Below, one piece after another: positions 27,322-35,797 of a DNA stretch of 64,000 bases. Position 1 is the first letter of the stretch. Each line of letters begins with the position of its first letter. Source of the stretch: Microvirga pudoricolor (lineage in GTDB: Bacteria; Pseudomonadota; Alphaproteobacteria; Rhizobiales; Beijerinckiaceae); NCBI RefSeq assembly GCF_016892705.1, contig NZ_JAFEMB010000011.1, positions 1 through 64,000 on the forward strand, given 5' to 3'. The notes below the pieces were generated by a model that was not told the origin of the DNA, made no database searches, and saw only the letters and a list, made by a program, of their open reading frames with translations. The position numbers were made by a program, and so were the translations under genes.

Positions 27322-29138
27322 GCCGTCGTGACGGCCGTTCGACCCACAGGCTGTTCGGTGAACTCCATGCCCTGGTGGTCGCAGAGCCGGCGGTAGAGCC
27401 CGCCCTGGCGGTAGAGCTCGGCGTGGTTGCCTTCCTCCACGATCCGGCCCTTTTGGAACACGATGATCCGGTCCAGCGCGCGAACCGTCGAGAGACGATG
27501 CGCGATGACAATGGACGTCCGGCCTTCCATCAGCCGCTCCATCGCTTCTTGGATCAGCACCTCGGACTCCGAGTCGAGGGCCGACGTGGCCTCGTCGAGG
27601 ATCAGGATCGGAGCATCGGCCAGGAACGCGCGGGCGATGGCCACGCGCTGGCGCTCGCCCCCGGACAGCTTGACGCCCCGTTCGCCCACCAGGGTCTCGT
27701 ATCCTCGCGGAAGATCCATGATGAACTCGTGCGCATTGGCGAGCTTCGCGGCCCGCTCGATCTCCTCCCGCTTGGCGCCGGGGCGTCCATAGGCGATGTT
27801 CTCCGCAAGAGTGCGATGGAACAGGACCGGTTCCTGCTGCACAATGGCGATCTGCGAGCGCAAGGAGGCTTGCCTGACCCCCGCGATATCCTGTCCGTCG
27901 ATGAGCACACGGCCCCCCGTGACGTCGTAGAGCCGCTGGATGAGCTTGACGAGCGTCGTCTTGCCCGATCCCGAAGGCCCGACGAGGCCGACGCGCTCGC
28001 CCGCCCGGATCGTGAGGGACAGATCCTGGTAGAGCGCGGTCTCATGGCCGGCGTAGTGAAACCGAACGCGATCGAACACGATTTCGCCGCGGCCGATCCG
28101 CATCGCGCCGGCACCGGCACGATCCTCGACGCCGAAGGGCTCATCGTAGAAGGCGACGAGTTCTTCCATGTCGTTGACGGACCGGCGCATGTTGTTGATG
28201 TGCATGCCCATGTCGCGAAGGTAGCCGTGAATCACGAAGTACGTCGTGAGCACGTAGGCGACGTCGCCGGCCGTCGCGCGCCCGTTCCACCACAGCCACA
28301 GAGCCGTACCGATGATGGCGGCGCGGATCCCCAGGAGCGCGACGAGCTGGATCGTGCCGCTGTTCGTGGCGCGCATCCATACGCGCGCCGTGCGGCTGCG
28401 CCACTTGGCCAGGACGCCGGCCAAGCGCGCATCCTCCCGGGCTTCGGCCCCGAACGCCTTGACGACCGCGTTGCAGCTCAGGGCATCGGCAAGTGTCCCG
28501 CCCATCTTGGTATCCCAGGCATTGGCGAGACGGGCCGAGGGTGCCACGTAGACGATGTTCAGGAACACGGTCATGCCGATATAGACGACCGTCCCGACGG
28601 CGATCACGACGCCCATCACGGGCCAGTTGAGGCCGAGGAGGATCATCGACCCGATCAGGACGACCACGGAGGGCAGCAGCGCCAGCAGCACCGTGTCGTG
28701 CAGGAGATCGAGCGCCCACATGCCGCGGGTGACTTTGCGCACCGTGGAACCCGCGAAGCTGTTGGCATGCCAGTCCGACGAGAAGCGCTGCACCCGCGCG
28801 AAGGCATCCTGCCCCACCTTCACCATCACGCGCAGGCTGAGCTCGACGATTCCGTAGAAGGCGATGTGCCGCAACACCACGAGCGCGAGGCCGAGCCCCG
28901 TCATCACCAGGAATGCGTTGATCACGGCGCCGCGAGCGGCCTCGCGATCCGCGCCGAATTGAGTGATCGCGTCGACGAGCCGTCCCGCGTAGAGGGGCAT
29001 GAAAACGTCAGCGAGCGTCGAGGCCATCATGGTCACGATGACCCAACCCAGCCAACGGGGCTCCTTGGCCCAATGCCGGAAGGTGAATCGAAGGACGTCG
29101 CGGGTGGAATCTCCGCGCTTGGTGGTTCTGGCGGTCAT
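27318..29138 (-). CDS. ABC exporter, fused permease and ATPase
   Basis: A 606-residue half-transporter of the MsbA/lipid-peptide exporter type. Six membrane helices (about residues 20-320) precede the nucleotide-binding domain. That domain has Walker A GPSGSGKTTLVKLIQRLYDV, signature KLSGGERQRVAIARA, Walker B ILILDEATSALD and the H-loop IVIAHRLSTV. It should work as a homodimer in the inner membrane; the substrate is not evident. The start MTARTTKRGD at 29138 is chosen over an upstream extension with no helix. It overlaps the convergent protease-like gene by the last four bases. Confidence 0.88.
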   Translation of the reverse strand: MTARTTKRGDSTRDVLRFTFRHWAKEPRWLGWVIVTMMASTLADVFMPLYAGRLVDAITQFGADREAARGAVINAFLVMTGLGLALVVLRHIAFYGIVELSLRVMVKVGQDAFARVQRFSSDWHANSFAGSTVRKVTRGMWALDLLHDTVLLALLPSVVVLIGSMILLGLNWPVMGVVIAVGTVVYIGMTVFLNIVYVAPSARLANAWDTKMGGTLADALSCNAVVKAFGAEAREDARLAGVLAKWRSRTARVWMRATNSGTIQLVALLGIRAAIIGTALWLWWNGRATAGDVAYVLTTYFVIHGYLRDMGMHINNMRRSVNDMEELVAFYDEPFGVEDRAGAGAMRIGRGEIVFDRVRFHYAGHETALYQDLSLTIRAGERVGLVGPSGSGKTTLVKLIQRLYDVTGGRVLIDGQDIAGVRQASLRSQIAIVQQEPVLFHRTLAENIAYGRPGAKREEIERAAKLANAHEFIMDLPRGYETLVGERGVKLSGGERQRVAIARAFLADAPILILDEATSALDSESEVLIQEAMERLMEGRTSIVIAHRLSTVRALDRIIVFQKGRIVEEGNHAELYRQGGLYRRLCDHQGMEFTEQPVGRTAVTTA

Positions 29139-29424
29139 GGTGTCGATGCGGCAGCGCAGGGCGCCAGCCGTCCTCGTAACGATGGCGCACACGGAATGGC
29201 TGCCGCAGGGGCACCGATACGCGTCGCCTCAGTTGGAAAATGTATCCGGGATAATCGGAAATAGGGGCCGTACGGGCCCGCCGGTCGCGCCTAGCGCTTC
29301 GGCATGCCGAGGGGAGTCGGCAAGCGTAGATCTGTCATGCAGCCCTCCCTGGTTCGGCTAACGGACCCCAGCGATACTGTATAAGCGACAATTTGGCAAT
29401 GGGGTCGCGTCGAGCGGGCGGGCG

Positions 29425-29874
29425 TCAGAGAACCGTCAGGTCGACCGTGGTCCATCCACGCCGTTCCAGCATCTCGGCCAGGATCCGGCGATGGCAGTTC
29501 TCGGGTTCGCGTTCGAAACAGAGGAGGCAGATCGGCCTCGTTTCCGCAAGGGCGGCAAGCTCCTCCAGGGCTTCATGGGCCGGCTCGGTGGCCAGCACCT
29601 CGTCACAATAGATCCGCCGCATGAGGTTGCCGTTTCCGGCGCGGGCGGCCTCGCGTCCGGATTTCGGCGTCCCGAGCTGAACAAAATGGCGATAGCCGAT
29701 CCCACCGTTCTCAAGGGAGTTACGAAGCGCCGTCTTGGAATAGCCGCGCTTGCGCGAAAGAGCGACGGCGCGAACATCCGCAAGAATCTCCACGCCGGCG
29801 TCCTTCAGGGTCGTGAGGAAGCGGTCCGGGTCCGCTCCCTCGTAACCGATGGTGTACAGAGTCGGCTTCGTCAT
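29425..29874 (-). CDS. DUF488 family protein
   Basis: A 149-residue soluble protein of the DUF488 family. The hallmarks are TLYTIGYEGADPDRFLTTL at the N-terminus, ILADVRAVALSRKRGYSK, and the C-terminal cysteine motif ICLLCFEREPENCHRRILAE. The conserved Cys/His/Arg set suggests an enzyme or nucleic-acid-related role, but no activity is established to my knowledge. Its start overlaps by one base the stop of the membrane protein gene before it, making the third gene of a small operon headed by a zinc dehydrogenase. Confidence 0.85.
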   Translation of the reverse strand: MTKPTLYTIGYEGADPDRFLTTLKDAGVEILADVRAVALSRKRGYSKTALRNSLENGGIGYRHFVQLGTPKSGREAARAGNGNLMRRIYCDEVLATEPAHEALEELAALAETRPICLLCFEREPENCHRRILAEMLERRGWTTVDLTVL

Positions 29875-30455
29875 CACACCTGTCTGACTGGCGTCGGCAC
29901 GGTCGCGGACGTGTTGTAGGGGCGAAGCGGCTCCGGGATGCGGAAGTCGCGAGGAACCTCGAAATCCCTCGCGGCCCCGTGGGCCCGGTTTGCGCCCTGG
30001 GGGTAGCCGCTGCGTCGGCTGTAATCGCGGCTGGGCCGCGCCGAAAGCATGCGGTGTTGCTGCGTCTCGTCGGTGAGCGCCTTGGCGCAAAGCACATCCA
30101 GGACCGTGACACCGGCAACAGCTCCCAGGGCGAGCCCGACCCGATCCTGCTCCGTGCTGTCGTCGGCCAATCCGGCACCCAAGGTCGCGATGTCGAGGGC
30201 GTCCCCGCCCACGCGTGCGTAGATCCAGGGCGTCGGATCCTTCGCCGTGAGGATGCCGATGCCGGTGGCGATCTCCCGCGCCCCATAGGCCCGAAGGAGC
30301 GTCTCGTGCTTTTCCATTCCGAGCCAGCGGGCCAATGGCTTGGCGGCGAACAATTCCAGCGCCCCGAGAGCGAGACTGAAGACTCCCAAGCCTTGTGCGA
30401 GAGCGTGAGCGCTCTCGGACCGGGCATGACGTGAAGGGTTTCGCGAATGAGCCAT
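29874..30455 (-). CDS. Membrane protein, cyclase/dehydrase-associated type
   Basis: A 193-residue protein with a charged N-terminus, two to three hydrophobic helices (LGVFSLALGALELFAAKPLA, then a segment near LGAVAGVTVLDVLCAKAL) and a polar tail of about 60 residues rich in Arg and Pro. The middle segment HETLLRAYGAREIATGIGIL is familiar from membrane domains fused to SRPBCC proteins annotated cyclase/dehydrase, but that domain is absent. It lies eight bases after the zinc dehydrogenase gene and overlaps DUF488. Its role is unknown; the neighbour suggests aldehyde or solvent stress. Confidence 0.65.
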   Translation of the reverse strand: MAHSRNPSRHARSESAHALAQGLGVFSLALGALELFAAKPLARWLGMEKHETLLRAYGAREIATGIGILTAKDPTPWIYARVGGDALDIATLGAGLADDSTEQDRVGLALGAVAGVTVLDVLCAKALTDETQQHRMLSARPSRDYSRRSGYPQGANRAHGAARDFEVPRDFRIPEPLRPYNTSATVPTPVRQV

Positions 30456-30463
30456 GGTGAACC

Positions 30464-31636
30464 TCAATTGGGCTTGAGAACGACCTTGATGCAGCCGTCC
30501 TGCTTGTCGCGGAACGTCTTGTACATCTCGGGCCCTTCGGCGAGGTCGACCGTATGGGTGATGACGAAGGACGGGTCGATCTGCCCCTCCTCGATCCGCC
30601 GCAGGAGATCGTCCGACCAACGGTTGACGTGGGTCTGTCCAGTCCGGATGGTCAGGCCCTTGTTCATGACGGCGCCGAACGGGATCTTGTCGAGGAAGCC
30701 GCCATACACGCCCGGAACGGACAGCACGCCCGCCGGTTGGCAGACATACATCATTTCGCGCAGCACATGGGGCCGGTCTGTGCCCAGCATCGTGGCCTGC
30801 TTGGCCCGATCCACGATGGAATCGAGCGTGGCCGTCGCGTGGGCCTCCATGCCGACAGCGTCAATACACTTCTCGGGTCCCCGGCCCCGGGTGAGCTCGT
30901 TGAGGCGCTCGACGACGCTTTCCTCATCGAAATTGATGGTGATGGCGCCGCCAGCCTTCGCCATGTCCAGGCGCTCAGGCACATTGTCGATGACGACCAC
31001 CTGCTTGGCACCCAGCAGGACGGCGCTGCGGATCGCCATCTGGCCGACCGGACCGGCGCCCCAGATCGCAACCGTGTCGGTCGGCTGGATGTCGCATTGC
31101 ACGGCCGCCTGCCATCCGGTCGGGAAAATGTCGCTCAGGAACAGCAGTTTCTCGTCCGGGATGCCGTCGGGAACCTTGATGTGTGTGGTGTCCGCATAGG
31201 GAACGCGCAGGTACTCGGCCTGCCCGCCAGGATACCCCCCCGTCAGATGGGTGTAGCCGAACAGGCCCGCCGTGGTATGGCCGAACGCCTTGGCGGCCAC
31301 CTCCTTGTTGCGGTTGGTGCGCTCGCAGACCGAAAAATTGCCGCGCTTGCACTGCTCGCACTCGCCGCAGATGATCGTGAACGGGATCACGACCCGGTCC
31401 CCGACCTTGAGCTTCTTGTTGTCCCGGCCGACCTCGACCACCTCGCCCATGGTCTCGTGACCCATGATGTCGCCGCTCTTCATGCCAGGCATGAAATGAT
31501 CGTAGAGGTGTAGATCCGAACCGCATATGGCGCAGCTCGTCACCTTGATGATGGCATCCCGACCGTGCTCGATCTCGGGATCTGGAACGTTGTCGCACCG
31601 AATATCCTGGGTGCCGTGCCAGACAAGCGCTCTCAT
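30464..31636 (-). CDS. Zinc-dependent alcohol dehydrogenase, formaldehyde-dehydrogenase-like
   Basis: A 390-residue medium-chain dehydrogenase. Catalytic zinc ligands are in [12 protein letters not shown] and [12 protein letters not shown]; the structural zinc loop has four cysteines in [17 protein letters not shown]. The Rossmann motif is [17 protein letters not shown]. The extra loops resemble glutathione-independent formaldehyde dehydrogenase-like enzymes common in Rhizobiales. The start at 31636 follows a strong GGAGG. It heads an operon with a membrane protein and DUF488. Substrate is inferred only at the level of small alcohols or aldehydes. Confidence 0.88.
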   Translation of the reverse strand: MRALVWHGTQDIRCDNVPDPEIEHGRDAIIKVTSCAICGSDLHLYDHFMPGMKSGDIMGHETMGEVVEVGRDNKKLKVGDRVVIPFTIICGECEQCKRGNFSVCERTNRNKEVAAKAFGHTTAGLFGYTHLTGGYPGGQAEYLRVPYADTTHIKVPDGIPDEKLLFLSDIFPTGWQAAVQCDIQPTDTVAIWGAGPVGQMAIRSAVLLGAKQVVVIDNVPERLDMAKAGGAITINFDEESVVERLNELTRGRGPEKCIDAVGMEAHATATLDSIVDRAKQATMLGTDRPHVLREMMYVCQPAGVLSVPGVYGGFLDKIPFGAVMNKGLTIRTGQTHVNRWSDDLLRRIEEGQIDPSFVITHTVDLAEGPEMYKTFRDKQDGCIKVVLKPN

Positions 31637-31737
31637 GAAGACCTCCTGCGGATTGGGTTCCAATGGCCGCGCTTATGCGCTGGCCCCCGTTGTCCCAGGT
31701 AGACTTTTGACGAGTCCGCATGTTCCCCTACGAGAGG

Positions 31738-31778
31738 AAAAAATGGCCCAGGCCATATGCAACTCGATGAGTTGGGCC
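31738..31778 (-). terminator. Probable terminator of the RTX gene
   Basis: Reading the minus strand, GGCCCA and TGGGCC pair around a nested AACTC-ATC-GAGTT hairpin, and the structure is followed directly by a run of six T. It lies just downstream of the RTX gene. Confidence 0.55.
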
Positions 31779-31795
31779 TTGTCCGGCAACGTTCT

Positions 31796-33742
31796 TTAGA
31801 CGATGAAGAAGTCGGACATATGGAGCTTCGATCCTTGCTTGATCTGAGCGAATTTGATGGCGGAATGATCTGTACCGGCGCCATCGGCATCGTAGGACAA
31901 GGCCCCAGACTTCTTGTTGTAGATGATCCGGTCGTCCTTGGCCTTAGCCTTCAGCCCCAGATGAAATTCCTTGCTTGACAGATTTCCTTTCGCTGAGAGG
32001 TCCTTGAATACTTTCTTCGAGAGATGAATGCGGTCTTGGCCGGAGACGAAGTCGACGATCCGGTCGATATTGCCCGCTCCCAGCTTCGTATCGAACACAA
32101 AGGTGTCGTCCCCTGCATTGCCCTTAAGCGTATCTCGACCAAGCCCGCCGTTCAGCACGTCGTCGCCCTTGCCGCCCGTCAGCTTGTCAGCCTTGCGGCC
32201 CCCATTCAGGCGAAGGGATGGGGTGCTGTCATCGGCAACCGATGCGACGCTTTCCACCTGGCGAGGCGTGTTGACCTCCCCGTCCCTGGAGTCAGTATCA
32301 CTGATGCCGATCGTGAAGGACCGGCTCAGGTGAGCGCCTTCGCTGTCGGTGACCCGGACGGTGACGGACAGGCTCTTGGACGAGCCGTCGACGCTCTTGG
32401 CAAGGATCAGTCTATCGCCATCGATGGCGAAAGTGCCCCCCGCATTGTCGAGCAACGCGTAGGAGAGCTTTTGCCCCTCCGGGTCGACGCCCGTGAGAAT
32501 GCCCACGACTGCGCCGACCGTCGCCCCACGCTCGACGAGCTTGCTCGATAGTTCGAGGGATGAAGGGGCGTCGTTCGTTGCCTCATGAGACCCTAGTTCG
32601 AAGGTGCCGTCGCCAAACTTCAAAACTTCGATATTGGAGAGGTAATCAAGGCCTTCCTTATCAGCTCTCCTGTCCTGCACAGAAACAATGCCGTCGCCAT
32701 ATTCCATGATGATGAACTGAGCCATATCTCCATCGAAAACAGCTGTGTCCCGACCCTCACCTCCATTGAGATTGTCATCACCTGCGCCACCAATAAGGGT
32801 GTCGTCGCCTTCCATGCCTATCAGGGCATCTGCACCGCCATAACCCGCGAGCAAATTTGCGGCCTTGTTTCCAGTGAAACAATCCTGCCCATCAGCCCCA
32901 TTGACGTTCTCGATGTTGCGCTGCTCGACCCAGGTGTCCTTACCCGTCCTTTGCTTGGCGGTGTTGCGTAGGTCAATGGAATTTTCTGATGCGGTCAGCC
33001 AGATCGTATCAATGCCGCCGCCGCCATCGATAAACTTGCTTCCACCGCAATATTCATCGCCATCATTGACGCCGACACTGAAAATCTCTGAGTGCTTGCC
33101 GCCAATCGCTAAATCGTCGCCCGAGTCCAGAAGGATCATGCCTGTAACGACACCATCACTACCATAATATTGATCATCGCCGTAGCTCAGCCAAAGCTCG
33201 CCGTTGATAGTACCCTTGTTGACGATGTGGTTCGTTCCAAGCAACGCGGCAAAAACACGACCGTTGATCGTGCCGCTATTGTCCAGCCTAAAAGTCTGCT
33301 CTTCACTCCACAATCCGGCAATAATAGCATTGCCCGATTTACTATTTGAAGCAATGATTCCCGAGTTAACCACTTCCGCATGGAGAACATCTTTGATGTC
33401 TATACCTTGAGATTCTCCGACTATCTGCCCCGCGTTATTTACATAGCCGTCTCCACCATGGAAATAGACTCCAATTTCCCCATAGATCGAGCCGGTGGTG
33501 GCGATAATTGCCTCGCCACCCATATAGATCCCGTCACTCTTCTCAGAAATCACACTACCTTCGATGTAGATGTGGCTCTCATCATAAGCGAAGATGCCAA
33601 ATGCAGCGCCGCCAGAGGTTTTAATTTCTGCACCCGCCTTCAGAATAACCGTGTCACCCGGCTCATCGGTCCAGAATGCATCGTGACCCCAATCCGTTGT
33701 CGGTGGCACAGGATTGTTTTTGTCGATTACGAAAATGGTCAT
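31796..33742 (-). CDS. RTX-type calcium-binding secreted protein with cadherin-like repeat
   Basis: A 648-residue protein with no signal peptide. Residues 1 to about 260 contain repeated short beta segments (INGRVFAALLGTNHIVNKGT and relatives) like a parallel beta-helix. RTX repeats follow near 300-330 (GYGGADALIGMEGDDTLIGG). Then comes a cadherin-like module (SYALLDNAGGTFAIDGDRLI to SFTIGISDTD), a second RTX block (GGKGDDVLNGGLGRDTLKGN) and the C-terminal type I secretion module ending MSDFFIV. That last module is clearly homologous to the end of the protein at 5894-7105. The gene is more AT-rich than its neighbours, which hints at transfer. No secretion genes are adjacent. An adhesin or matrix role is inferred. 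Confidence 0.82.
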   Translation of the reverse strand: MTIFVIDKNNPVPPTTDWGHDAFWTDEPGDTVILKAGAEIKTSGGAAFGIFAYDESHIYIEGSVISEKSDGIYMGGEAIIATTGSIYGEIGVYFHGGDGYVNNAGQIVGESQGIDIKDVLHAEVVNSGIIASNSKSGNAIIAGLWSEEQTFRLDNSGTINGRVFAALLGTNHIVNKGTINGELWLSYGDDQYYGSDGVVTGMILLDSGDDLAIGGKHSEIFSVGVNDGDEYCGGSKFIDGGGGIDTIWLTASENSIDLRNTAKQRTGKDTWVEQRNIENVNGADGQDCFTGNKAANLLAGYGGADALIGMEGDDTLIGGAGDDNLNGGEGRDTAVFDGDMAQFIIMEYGDGIVSVQDRRADKEGLDYLSNIEVLKFGDGTFELGSHEATNDAPSSLELSSKLVERGATVGAVVGILTGVDPEGQKLSYALLDNAGGTFAIDGDRLILAKSVDGSSKSLSVTVRVTDSEGAHLSRSFTIGISDTDSRDGEVNTPRQVESVASVADDSTPSLRLNGGRKADKLTGGKGDDVLNGGLGRDTLKGNAGDDTFVFDTKLGAGNIDRIVDFVSGQDRIHLSKKVFKDLSAKGNLSSKEFHLGLKAKAKDDRIIYNKKSGALSYDADGAGTDHSAIKFAQIKQGSKLHMSDFFIV

Positions 33743-33840
33743 GATAGCTCTGCAAGGTTCCTGATCCTTGATGTAAATAAAATGTTATATTGTTTTAATC
33801 AAGCATCACTTCGCCTGAACCATACATTCCATACGTCTTT

Positions 33841-34341
33841 TCAAACACTTACCGCAGGGTCAGCTACTTTTCCTGGCAACTGCCGGATCAGCCCCGCCAA
33901 GGCCGGCTCCAGCACCTGATCGGCGGCCTCCTGCGCCTTGAACCAGCGCGCCTCTCGCTGCCCCTTCTCTTTCCATCGCTTGAGCTGCTTGGAGACCTCG
34001 AGTGGGTAGACGTCGACGCGGCAGAGGTCGAAATGGACGAGGCGGCGCTTCCAGTAATCGTAATGGCCCAGAGGCTTGTCGGCGATCTTGCCCTTCACGC
34101 CCGCTTCCTCCTGCGCCTCCTGGGCGGCCGCCTTGTGGGGCTTCTTGCCTTTCATGGGCCAGCCCTTGGGGATCAGCCAGCGCCTGGTCTCCCGCGAGGT
34201 CACGAGCAGCACCTCGATCTCCCCGTCCACGACACGGAAAGGGAGCGCACCGACTTGGTTCAAACGGAGCTTGTCAGCTTTCAGGAATTTGGGCTTGAGC
34301 AGCTTCGCTTTCAGAAGCTTGGGCTTGATGTGCTTGGTCAT
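33841..34341 (-). CDS. NUDIX hydrolase
   Basis: A 166-residue hydrolase. The Nudix box reads GWPMKGKKPHKAAAQEAQEE followed by AGV, keeping the catalytic EExG core though the usual Arg before it is Gln. The sequence resembles diphosphoinositol-polyphosphate/diadenosine-polyphosphate hydrolases (RRWLIPKGWPMKG). An unusual lysine-rich N-terminus, KPKLLKAKLLKPKFLKADKL, is made of near-repeats of about five residues. ATG at 34341 is preferred; ATG at 34365 would add eight residues. Substrate is probably a nucleotide or inositol polyphosphate. Confidence 0.82.
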   Translation of the reverse strand: MTKHIKPKLLKAKLLKPKFLKADKLRLNQVGALPFRVVDGEIEVLLVTSRETRRWLIPKGWPMKGKKPHKAAAQEAQEEAGVKGKIADKPLGHYDYWKRRLVHFDLCRVDVYPLEVSKQLKRWKEKGQREARWFKAQEAADQVLEPALAGLIRQLPGKVADPAVSV

Positions 34342-34632
34342 TCTTCGAAGAATCGGGATCTCCATGGGCCTGGACGCGATCCAGACGTGTAGCCGGCTTA
34401 TCAAAGCAGAGTCGGCCGCGTTTGCAAAGCCCAATGTAATAAAACAGCGACGCGACAGTCGTGTGACGGCTCAAGTCCTTTAGTGCCAAGGGTTTGAGGC
34501 GTTGGGGCCCGGCCGTTCCAGTTCGTTCCGCCCCTCATCCTAAAGGTTACTTTCCCAGCCCGACCCCACTAGGGCATAGAATGGAACTTAGCCGACCAAC
34601 AACAGCCGGATTTGCACTCAGGGAGGATGCTT

Positions 34633-35679
34633 ATGAAATTGCGGAAGAATCTCGTTGCCGCCACCATGCTGGCCGGGGCCGTCACGGCCCTTTCGTTCAT
34701 GTCCGCCGGCGCCGCCCAGGCTCAGGGCGCGCTGGTCATGTATTGCGGCGTCCAGGAAGAATGGTGCCGCGCGATGGTGAACGCGTTCGAGCGCGAGACC
34801 GGCATCAAGGTCTCCATGACCCGCAAAAGCGCCGGCGAGGTCTTCGCCCAGGTGAAGGCCGAGGCCGCCAACCCCCGGGCGGACATCTGGTGGGGCGGCA
34901 CGGGCGATCCCCACATGCAGGCCGCCGAGGAGGGCCTGACGGAGGAGTACAAGTCGCCCAAGATGGCCGAGCTGCAGGATTGGGCCGTGCGCCAGTGGGA
35001 GCAGTCGAAGGGCCGCACGGTGGGCATCTACTCCGGCGCCCTGGGCTTCGGCTACAACACCGACCTCGTGAAATCGAAGGGCATCAAGGAGCCCAAGTGC
35101 TGGGCTGACCTTCTGGACGTCAAGCTGAAGGACGAGGTCCAGGTGGCCGATCCGAACTCGTCGGGCACCGCCTATACGCTCCTGGCTTCCATCGTGCAGA
35201 TAATGGGCGAGGACAAGGGCTTCGACTATCTGAAGGCCCTGCACAAGAACGTGAACCAGTACACCAAGTCGGGCGCGGCTCCGGCCAAGGCCATGGCGCT
35301 GGGCGAGACCACGGTGGGCATCGCCTTCATGCACGACATCGTCACGATGGTGGTCGACAAGGCTCCGATCAAGGTCGTGGCGCCCTGCGAGGGCACAGGC
35401 TACGAGATCGGCTCCATGTCGCTCATCAAGGGCGCCAAGAATCTCGACAACGCCAAGAAGTTCTACGATTGGGCCCTGACCCCGGCCGCCCAGAAGCTCG
35501 GCGCGGAGGCGAAGTCCTATCAGGTGCCGTCCAACAAGGCGACGCCGATCCCGCCGGAGGCTCCGAAGATGTCGGAGATCAAGCTGATCAACTTCGACTT
35601 CGGCAAGTACGGCTCCTCGGCCGAGCGCAAGCGCCTTCTCTCCAAGTGGGACGCCGAGGTCAAGAACCTGCCCAAGTAG
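34633..35679 (+). CDS. ABC transporter substrate-binding protein, Fe(III)-type family
   Basis: A 348-residue periplasmic binding protein. The signal peptide runs to AGAAQAQ. GGGAGG six bases before the ATG at 34633 fixes the start, although ATG at 34627 is also in frame. The mature part follows the FbpA/AfuA-like fold: LVMYCGVQEEWCRAMVNAFE, ADIWWGGTGDPHMQAAEEG and GYEIGSMSLIKGAKNLDNAK. The tyrosine pair that holds ferric ion in true FbpA is not evident, and relatives bind hexose phosphates or phosphonates, so the substrate is open. It is the first gene of a complete importer. Confidence 0.85.
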   Translation: MKLRKNLVAATMLAGAVTALSFMSAGAAQAQGALVMYCGVQEEWCRAMVNAFERETGIKVSMTRKSAGEVFAQVKAEAANPRADIWWGGTGDPHMQAAEEGLTEEYKSPKMAELQDWAVRQWEQSKGRTVGIYSGALGFGYNTDLVKSKGIKEPKCWADLLDVKLKDEVQVADPNSSGTAYTLLASIVQIMGEDKGFDYLKALHKNVNQYTKSGAAPAKAMALGETTVGIAFMHDIVTMVVDKAPIKVVAPCEGTGYEIGSMSLIKGAKNLDNAKKFYDWALTPAAQKLGAEAKSYQVPSNKATPIPPEAPKMSEIKLINFDFGKYGSSAERKRLLSKWDAEVKNLPK

Positions 35680-35797
35680 CCGGAGCGCCGCCGCAGAGCG
35701 GCTCGCCTCCCCTCAACCCCTTCGCGGCGGAACGTCTGATCGCTCCGCCGCGAAGCTCTTCACGCAGCTCCGCCGGACCGGGGCCATAGGAACGGAT

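Noticed and set aside
34593..34612. Possible Irr-type iron box near the importer promoter
   Set aside because: ATAGAATGGAACTTAG resembles the motif only in part, with a wrong spacer; too weak to report as a site.
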